From Immersiella caudata (Eukaryota; Ascomycota; Sordariomycetes; Sordariales; Lasiosphaeriaceae), in the NCBI GenBank assembly GCA_030512335.1, contig JAULSU010000001.1:7378001-7442000 (forward strand): a DNA stretch of 64,000 nt. Reading direction: 5' to 3'. The position numbers and the translations under genes were made by a program. Every line of letters begins with the position of its first letter. Position 1 is the stretch's first letter. The notes beneath the pieces were generated by a model. It searched no databases, had not been told where the DNA came from, and was given only the letters and a program-made list of their open reading frames with translations. Positions 47,533-56,600 of the stretch are shown here, in pieces.

Positions 47533-50346
47533 GTTGTGCTACGCTGTGCGCCTTCATGACTGAAATCGTTTGGAAGACGAGGCAGATCAGTAGCAGAGTA
47601 ATGTTGAGAAGGGGGAGGAGACGGGACCACCCGTATACTAATTGCTGGCGGCTACGTATGTGTACTGAAACAAGTTCAAGTTGTTGACTTGTCATATCCT
47701 GCGGGCGGGCAGATATGGCTCTTGCCGTAAAGGTCCTGTTATGTCTCAAGCGACTTTCTATGAACAGTCATGCGGCTGCCACACATCGCCTCGAGATACT
47801 CTCTGTTGAACAGCAAGGCCTCTTCAGGAGAGTGCATGATCGGAAACCATGCACCCAAGCCGCAAATCCCTGGGCGGTACGCCACAGCAATCTCAACGTG
47901 GGTGGTGCAGTGGTGGTTGCCCGAAGTGTGCCACTCTCACTGTGACAATGAGCGGCCTGTCTTCGGCCAGACCAGGCCGCCGCCACAGAACTCGCTCTAG
48001 CGTGCTATGGCCGATGAGAATATACATATTCAACCTAAAGGTGAAGCTTGATGTAAACATTGATATGCTACAGTCTACAAGGACTTGGCTCGAAGGCTTA
48101 GCGACCGGCGGGCAACACGAAAGGTCTCGGCCGGGGTGAAAGGCGACCCATCGGGGATTGGTCGGTGGCGTACACGCCGCGGCGGTGGCTGGCCGGAAAT
48201 TGACCGATCTCGAGTGTCACCTACTCCGATGGATATCGGACGAATCGGCCGCCGCATGATTTGCCTGGGTTACTATACACATTACCCCCAGAGAGCATGC
48301 CAGTCGAGCACGAAAGGTTTGCTCACACTGTCTGCCAATCAACGTCGTCAGTCTAAGCTTCATCGCAACGGCGAATTCGAAAGGGCGATGCCCACCGCAC
48401 TCCAGTATACTGGGTTTGAAACGCCGTTCACTGGTCCTTGCTTCCCACGAGAGGGTAGTGGGTTAGATGCTCGGGATCCCCGCGAGAAGGAGATACGGTA
48501 TCGACACTGACCAATGAGATTTGAGAGCAGCCCTGTGGCTTCTGTGTAACCAAACTACTGTGGTAATGCAATGCTGGCAAGATGGGGTTGACTTGCATTG
48601 TCAAGAACACACAATGCGGATCAGTAATCCGTGATGATCGTGAACGGGTACATGTACCCGGACCATCTCCACTCCATACGACCTAGAAGTGTAGCGAAGA
48701 TAAACCCGCGATGGGGACAGCAAAACTGTAAGAAGGTTGTGCTTGTCATGGGACTTCACTGGGTCGCTCACCAGGAGAGTCGTCCACGCTGGCCATGGGG
48801 TCTAACCGCAACGGCGCTCAGACGGGAGTTGATGTGGTGCAATCAGATCGCTCCCTCGAGGCAGAGCCAGCTGTGATCTGTGATCGTCTGGCATTAGTCC
48901 TGTCTCAATCGACACCCACCTGCCGGGAACCTGCAGTGCGCATCTGTCGGCAGGAGGGGCGTTGCTGGTTCTCGGACCGGCAAGTTTCGCGGAGGCGGCA
49001 CCATTGTCGATGTTGTGTCTGCGTGTGTTCTCTCCAGCCTTGCGGACAAGCGGCGCCCATTGTCAAGCGCTCGGGTTCCTTCCGGCATGATGCAGGCGAT
49101 CTCCAGATTTGCGTTTCCCGCCAAGAGCACCCAGAACCCCGGGCCTGGTTTGAATGCGACCCTCCAGCTCAATCGAGCATCACCTGCCCATAGGGCACCG
49201 CTTTTGTTGCCTGTCAAATTTGCGCGGTATCGACTGGCACTCCATGCACAGTCGAGTCGCATCAGAGTCGAGTGGTACTATTTGCTTGGAGGCCGCGGAT
49301 GTTGTGATTGTCAGCAGGGTGCTGACGAGAGATGTGTGTTACGAAGGGTAGGCCAGGCCGAGCCACCCTTGCCCTTCCCAGAGCTCTGTTTTCAGCCGCT
49401 TTGACATCAGTCAGGCGCGATGCATAGATGTGGCGGGACGGCACACTGGAAACAAGAAAAAACCCTGGATTCTTGACACGATGACGCTGTCTCTTTCATG
49501 CGTCAGGAAATTTGTTGATTGTTTCCTTTTTTTTTTTTTTTTTTTTTTTGTTCGCGATGGAGAAACTGCCCAACTGCTTGCCTGCCATTGGGTTCTTGGC
49601 CCCTCGTTCTTGGACGCTGGACATATCCTGGTCGCTGTAGGGTCAACCATCTTTGTCACCAAGCGTCTTCGAGGTGCAAGCAGCGCTGTAGCCACTGGGA
49701 GCTGCCCTTTCGAGAATGACTTGGCCGACCTTTCCCGGGCTATCCGATGACGCTACGCAGCCTTGGTTCGCGCAAGCCTTTAGGAAGGGTGGTGATGCAC
49801 AATGTCCTACATACATGTATGCGCACCGTAATCCAACTTATAGTCAGGGAAACAAAAGGCGGAGACGTTTGGAAAACAAAGAGATATGAGAGGGTCTATG
49901 AAGACAGGCTGACTAGGTCTGTCCAATGATGAAGTTATTCTTGCCCACGGTTATCCACCACAAACGTCTGGGGCGGTCCTCGCTAGCTATCGCCCCTGTC
50001 GTGCTGTATCCTTGCTCTGCCTGCAAGCGTCCTGCCCAGGACCCGATTGCTTCCGCGCAGTCCTCGTCCTCCAGTTCGCTGTTTGCCATCTCACTCTCTG
50101 TTCTCCGTTGAAGCTCCGCAGCAAGCAATTGCTCTGCTGTCCGGAAGCTGTAATTGATCGCAACGAAACTCTCATTTCATCACCCGTCTCTCGGCCTCCG
50201 AAGCTTCGTTCCGCCCGTGCTCTCACCCACGCCGCTGGCACGCGATTTCCCTTGACAGTCAGACGGTCCCGAGGAACGTGGAAAGGAACCTTCGATAACT
50301 TCGTTTGCCCGAGGACCCGCCAATTTTGGTGTGGTTTCTCACTAAA
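47533..50346. other. 2.8 kb divergent intergenic region
   Basis: Region between the divergent C2H2 and Sec2 genes, holding both promoters. No gene was recognised on either strand. It contains a 23-nt poly(T) tract. The part from about 49,950 to 50,346 is pyrimidine-rich on the plus strand and is probably the Sec2 5' leader. Confidence 0.5.
49527..49549. repeat. Poly(T) tract, 23 nt
   Basis: An uninterrupted run of 23 T on the plus strand. Its flanks do not resemble those of the poly(A) tract at 20.7 kb read in the same sense, so the two are not evidently copies of one element. Confidence 0.9.
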
Positions 50347-52616
50347 ATGGACTCGCAGTGAGTGCTCCTGCCTCGCCTTTGATTTGCCTGCTCGGGGTTT
50401 TCAAGTGACCCGGTTTTGCGGCGGTTGTGCCTACCCGGCCACCCCGTGGTGGTTCTTTTTAATATCTCGCCCACCATCATTGGGGCTTCTGTCACACGAA
50501 CATTCGTCGCTGACGGGTTTCTTCCTGCAGCTTCGTCACTGTTGCCGGATGGTCTGCCCACTCAATGCCATCGAGCAGCGGACGTTTCGGTCACAGTCGA
50601 TCGCTCTCTAGCATCCTACGGTCGGCATCGCCAAAGCCCCCTCAAGCGCAACTGAAGCCGTCTTCAACCTCAGAATTGCCGCACATCAGCGATCTTGTGC
50701 CACCGAGCCCTTCGACCCCGCAAGTTAAGCGAGTCTTCTCTACGCAGAACTTGGATGACGACAATGACATGAGTACGATTCCCGATCCTCGCAGCCGGGC
50801 TATGAGCCCTGCGTTTACCGACCCGATGGCGAGCCCACATCATCCGGACCTCGACCAGGAAGTCGCCACCCTCAGCACCAAGCTCATAAATGCGATCAAT
50901 CACCAGACGACACTCGACGATAACCTCTCGGCTACGCGGCTAGAGCTTGAAAACGCGCGCGAAACGATCCGGAAGCTCGAGGCGACGATTGAGGAGCAGA
51001 GGGAAATGCTGGCCGGCGATGTGTGGGTGAAGCGGAAGACGGTGGAGGCCGAGAAGGCACACATGCTGGCTCGCGTCGCTGAGGAAAAGAAAGCTCGTCT
51101 TGACATGGAACAGCAGAAGAGGAAAATTGAACAAGAGCTGGAGAACCTGACGACTGCCTTGTTTGAGGAAGCGAACAAGATGGTCATCACAGCCAAGGAG
51201 GAAGCACGTCTGGAGCAGGAAGCGTTGCAACGGAAGAACGATCAGCTCAGGGCCCAGATCGCCGACACCGAGCTTCTCCTCAAATCGCAACAGGAGCAGC
51301 TCGCTGAGCTGAAGCATGTTATGGAGCAGATGAGCGCCGAGAGGGAGGAACAATGCCCCCCTACGATGCCTTCGTCGCCAGGGCTCAGCAAGTTTGACGT
51401 TCAGGAAGAGCACCCGTCCCATACCGTTCAACACCATGGCCTGCCCGAACCGTTCTCCCCATCGTACCCCACAAGCTTCACGCACCTCGTACAACCCATT
51501 CTCCGCACTGACCTGGCTTCGTATTCCGACTTCAAGGACCTCATTCGCACCTCCAAGAGGCTTTCTGGCCAACGGCTTTCGACTGGCCCTCCCGCACCAG
51601 GGCTCACGTCCCTGGGCCTCGGCCTCGGATCCATAGCCTCTCAAGCCCCTGCCCCCAATGGATCGAACTCGTCGCTCTCGACTGTTGCTACATCGCCCGC
51701 TAGTTCGCCGCAGACGCCCGTCACACCGGGTTCCGCCACCAGCGCCAGCTCGGTTGGGGGCGCCCCTATTCTTCCCCATCTCAAAGAAACCAAGTTTTAC
51801 AAGAGGGTTCTTACCGAGGATATTGAGCCGACGCTACGACTAGACACAGCGCCAGGACTCTCGTGGCTTGCCCGCCGGAGCGTCCTCACTGCTATGACCG
51901 ATGGTACGTTGGTCGTGGAGCCTATTCCCGCTGCTAGCACAGGTAGATTCGGTCGGATCATCAAGCCGGAACTCTACGCCTGCTCGCTTTGTGGCGAGTC
52001 CAGAAAGGATGAAGAATATCTACGGACACACCGGTTCCGTACCAGCGAGTCGGGTTCCTCGCAAAGCGGATACCCTCTTTGCGGATACTGTCTCGCGCGT
52101 GTTCGATCCACATGCGACTTCCTCGGCTTCCTCCGCATCGTCAAGGATGGTCACTGGCGCGCCGATGACGAAGATGCGGAGAAGGCTGCTTGGGAGGAGA
52201 GTGTTCGCCTGCGGGAACAGATGTTCTGGAGCAGAATCGGAGGTGGCGTAGTTCCTGCGGGCCTCCATCATTCGAATCCCAGTGCCGCCCCCAGCCCACG
52301 ACCCAGCGAAGAAGCTGAGCAAAAACCACCACCTCTGCCCGAGCGGCCTACCGAGCAGATGGCCGAGGTTCCCCTCGCTGACGAAGTCGGGACGAGGCAG
52401 CAGAGTGGAGAGGCACGGGATGAAGACGCGACCCCCGTGCCGGCGCCTCGTCCCGAAAGCGCCGCTGCGATCGATAGCGGCATTCAAGCAGCTGCAGCTG
52501 ACGACGAACAACAAAATCAACCGGCGAAGAACGTGCGCGACTCGACGCAGTCCCTCGGCGCGAAGATTCCCGCTGATGGAAAGAGACTGTCCGTTACAAT
52601 TCCAGGGGCGGGTTGA
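50347..52616 (+). CDS. SEC2: Sec2-type guanine nucleotide exchange factor for a Sec4-like Rab
   Basis: Activates the Rab GTPase on post-Golgi secretory vesicles and so drives polarised exocytosis at hyphal tips. I model an 11-nt first exon 50347-50357 (MDS plus two bases), a 173-bp intron and a second exon 50531-52616. Splicing gives MDSHFVTVAGWSAHSMPSS, 698 residues. The alternative is the internal ATG at 50565, giving 683 residues. A long coiled coil spans about residues 112-275 and contains the GEF signature ELENLTTALFEEANKMV near 206-222. Ser/Pro-rich linkers follow. A Cys-rich module comes next (ACSLCGE ... YPLCGYCLARVRSTCDFLGF) with two CxxC pairs, as in filamentous-fungal Sec2 proteins. 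The acidic, Pro-rich tail looks disordered. Confidence 0.88.
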
Positions 52617-53606
52617 AACAGACTATCAGCTTGGCTACCACTACCATAACATTCGTTTTCAATCGCTACCGCCTGTCTGCAGTATATTCTCAAAGGAGCC
52701 ACAGAAGTGGCAGGAGTCGTCCAGACACGACAAACGGCGCGGCGTTTGGGAAGTTTCCTATTGAGTTTCATCCAGAAATTTTTACAACGGCGAAGTACGG
52801 CGTTCTGGGAGCATGGACGGGCATATCATATCCACCTTTTTCTATTTTTAATCCTAGTGCTCTGGCAAGAAACGGTGCAGGGGCGGAAGACTTGCGTGTA
52901 TCATAGATTGGCAATCGGGCGTTCAAGATGCATTTGAGGTTACTGGTCATAATGGTCCGGAGAGGGGGCGGTTGGATTATCTGGGCTGGCTGGCTTTGGC
53001 TTAATTGTAAATAGTTACCGGTGGATAGTGTTGAATATCGAGGGGAGACTTGACGCGCAGTTTCTAACAAACGTTCCAGGCAAGAGGTTGTTTGCCAGTT
53101 CATGGGATATCGTGGCTGAACATTCTGATGCGAGGCTTGACATGGACGATATAGGCTTTCTCTGACTAGACGCTGAATGGCCAGGGAATTCGTATTAGAA
53201 TTTAAACTAGACAACTTTTCCACTTCCAGCGCTCTCTGCGAACCACTTTGCAATTGCTATGCCGACTATGACGGTGGTTTCGTTCATGACTCTAGAAAAG
53301 GTGGACGGCAATATGAAACCACAAGAATACAAACAATTATGTCTAACGGCACAAAAGCAACCGTGTGCAGTTGCTTGCCGCAGAGCTTGCCACCTACCAC
53401 CTGCCTTTCAAAAACAATTAGATCAATAAACAAAGGGAACCTATTCAACAGCTGCCTGGATTGTCTGCTGACAAATCCAGAAGAGGTATATCCAAAGAAT
53501 ACAGAAGATGAGATATGCGGCTAGCTCGCTATTATGTGTGAGCTTGAAATGATGTCGTAAATCCATGAACTGGCCAAAATGCTATGAACATGTGAGAAAT
53601 CCTCAC
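52617..53606. other. Convergent 3' intergenic region
   Basis: About 1 kb between the 3' ends of the Sec2 gene (+) and the 1932-residue gene (-), probably carrying both 3' UTRs. The short frame at 53177-53524 has no recognisable motif and is not called. Confidence 0.55.
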
Positions 53607-56600
53607 TCAATCTTCCCAGTCACCATAGCCAGCCTCGTAGGGATTCCACTCCTGGCCGGGATAACTCGTCGCGCTCATTTGTGGCAACTCCTCATCCTTT
53701 TTGTTCGTCTTTACGACCACGTCTGGCTCTGGTGTGAAGACAGGAATCTTCTCCTCCTGTTCGCGGAGCAGCCTTTGCCGCTTGGCCTCCTCAAAGAGTA
53801 CCCGGTCAGTTGAGATTGCCTTGGGAGGGGTGTCGACATCGTCCATGTTGCCGTTTGCAGCCGCGCTGCTGGGCTCGGCTACGGTGACACGGGCGCTGTG
53901 AGTGCTGGCGTCTGACACAGACTTGGAATGGGCACTTGAGTTGGCGCTTGAGTGCGTGCTCAGACGCTCCCCGCCTGCCAACCCGCCCATCGGGATCGGA
54001 GCTGGTTTGACGGCTCCCGGTGATCCAGGAGTGCTGGTACCCCGAGATGGCCCAGGCGATTTCGGCTCAGCGGCCGAGATGCCGTTCCTCCTATGACCAT
54101 CCTCTCGGTAGTTCTCTGGGACCATGGAGGTTCTGGGAGTCGCATCGTAGATGTTGTCTTCCTCCACATTCCGTGGTGTCTGTGGCTGCACCTGGAGCGA
54201 GTTTCGAGAGTCCTGCGTAGTGTGCTTCCTGTAGGATGCCACACGGTCATCCCTCTCTTCGCTAGCCGGCGGCGGCTGAACGTGCAGCTTGATCTCCTTG
54301 GGAGGGGGGAAGGCCTGGTTCGACTGTTCGGGGCTAACAGTCCTCAAGTCTTGAAGCGTCACACCGGAAGGAGCCGCTTGTGCTGGCTCCGGGCTGACGG
54401 CCCTATCAGGGGTGATCTGGGGACTAGGGGTGTTGGGAGATTGAGCCGCAGGACTAACGTGAGAGATCGGGGAGTTGAAGGTGGATCCATGAGGCTGACT
54501 TCCAGGTTGCAGCGAGATCTGGCTGACCGCACTGTTTTGGCGTTGGGGAACTAGACCACCACCAAGTGGTTGACCTGCGGGAGCTACGTGCGGTCCTTGT
54601 GGGAGAGGTGGATTCGGCGCGCTCGCAGCCTCTGGGTTCACTGGAGAGAAGTTCGAATTGGGGACTGGGTAGCCCTGGGGAGACCCAGGATATCGCAGCT
54701 GGGGTGGAGGCGTGGGAGTGCCTGCTTGCGTCGAGGCGGCGGAATAGCCATATTCTTGACGAACTTGGAAATGGTTTTCGGGGGCCGTGACGCTGGCAGG
54801 GGATACCAATTGGGACATCATTGAAGGCTGAGGAGAGATTGGAGTTGGATGGGGGCTCTGGCTCGGCTGCGCCTGTTGTAGTGGAGGCGTCTGTGCAGCG
54901 CTTTGCTGGCCCTGCTCTGACGGTTGAGCTGGGTGGATTGCGCCGGGCTGAGGAGATGGCTGACCGGGAAGGGGAGCAGCCTGCTGGTTGCCAGCAGGAG
55001 GAGTTCCTCCAGGGACATTTGGATTGACCTGCTGACCAGGGGTAGGAGCTGCCCAGCCTGGTCGGACGCCTTGCTGAGTCCATACTTGCTGCTGCTGTAC
55101 CATTCCAGGGTGGAACATCTGTCCGGGTGGCAGAGCGAAGCCCTGGATGGGAGCGGCCACAAGATAGGGTGCCGGCGCAGGAGTCATACCGCCTTCAGCA
55201 TGCACGTAACCGTAGCTGCGTGGGATGGGGACTTGGGCATACTGAGGCTCGCCGCCTCCGCGGCCCATTTGGGGCACCATGTGCGGGAGGGAGAACTGCC
55301 GAAGTGGTTGGGGCTGGCCCGGAGCGCCATTCGGCTGTGCTCCCGACGCTTGACCCTGCCCCGCAGAGACAGACTGCCGCTGGGGTTGAATTGATAGCCC
55401 AGGGCCCTGTTGCTGAACGAAGAACGGCTGAGGGCCGGTCATTTGCGGTCTGAGGGGTTGTGGTCCTGTGAGCTGCGGTCGAAGCGGCTGAGGTCCTGTC
55501 ATCTGGGGGCGGAGTGGCTGGGGCCCGGTCAACTGAGGTTGGAGAGGTTGTATTGGCGGTGGCAATTGTTGTCCGTTCTGCTGCAGGGCTTGCGGTTGCG
55601 CCTGTGGAGGACGGTTCTGGGCCTCGTTCTGCCTAGGGTCTCCTCTCCTAAAACTGAAGAACGATTTCTTGTCCTTGCCTTCTCCTGGGGGTGTTGGGCT
55701 CTTGGCTCCTTTCAGCAACTTCGAAAAAGTGCTTTGCTTCTCCTCCTTTGGAGCGGCCATAGTCATCCCCGGTTGGCGGAGACCGTTGGGGGGGAGAGCT
55801 TGACCTGGTTGCAGCGGTTGACCTGGTTGACCTGGCTGGGCTGGCTGGGCTTGCTGGTTGGGGAAGGCGCTCGGAGGTGCAGTCGACGCATAAGACGGTA
55901 CTCGATCCAGTTGACCAGGCGGGAAGCCTTGGCCTGGGACCAACTGCGAGCCTGGCGAGCCGCCCGGAACTTGACCGAACTGTTGGTTCGGCGGCTGTTG
56001 CTGGATGCTCTGCATCGACTGTCGGGGCGACGACCCTGACTGGCTCCCCGCAGACCCCCCCTGAGGTGCTTGTTGGACGGATAGTCTCTGCTGCTGAGGT
56101 AGCTGAGGATTAGAGGTTCTCCTTGACTGTTCTGCTACGGGAGACCCCTGAACTACCGGAGAAGGCTGAAGCTGGGATGAAATCGACGATGACCTATGAC
56201 CTCGTTGTCCCTCGCTGATCGACCCATCCTGCGATAAGCGCACAGGCTTTCGTGTAGGAGGAGGCGGTACTGCTTGCTTGTACTGAACCGGTGTTGTGTT
56301 CAGTGAGCCGCGAGACTCCAATGGCGAGATGGCAAGCTGCGACCTCTGCGAGACAGGGGAGTCCTTCGGCTGCACGTCATCTGAGGCTGATACGGACTGC
56401 GACAGCGGCGAATGGGAATGGACGCCGTTGATGTGCGCATGCGAGGGCGGGGGCTGAGGTTGGTTCTGCTGGCTCGGGCTGGCGCTGGCCGGCGAATCGC
56501 CATGTTGGCTTGTAGGTCGGCTTTGGGGCAAGGGCGGGAGAATCGACAGCTGGGGCATCTGCCCCGGCATGAAGGGCATCATGGCGGGGAGTTGGCCATT

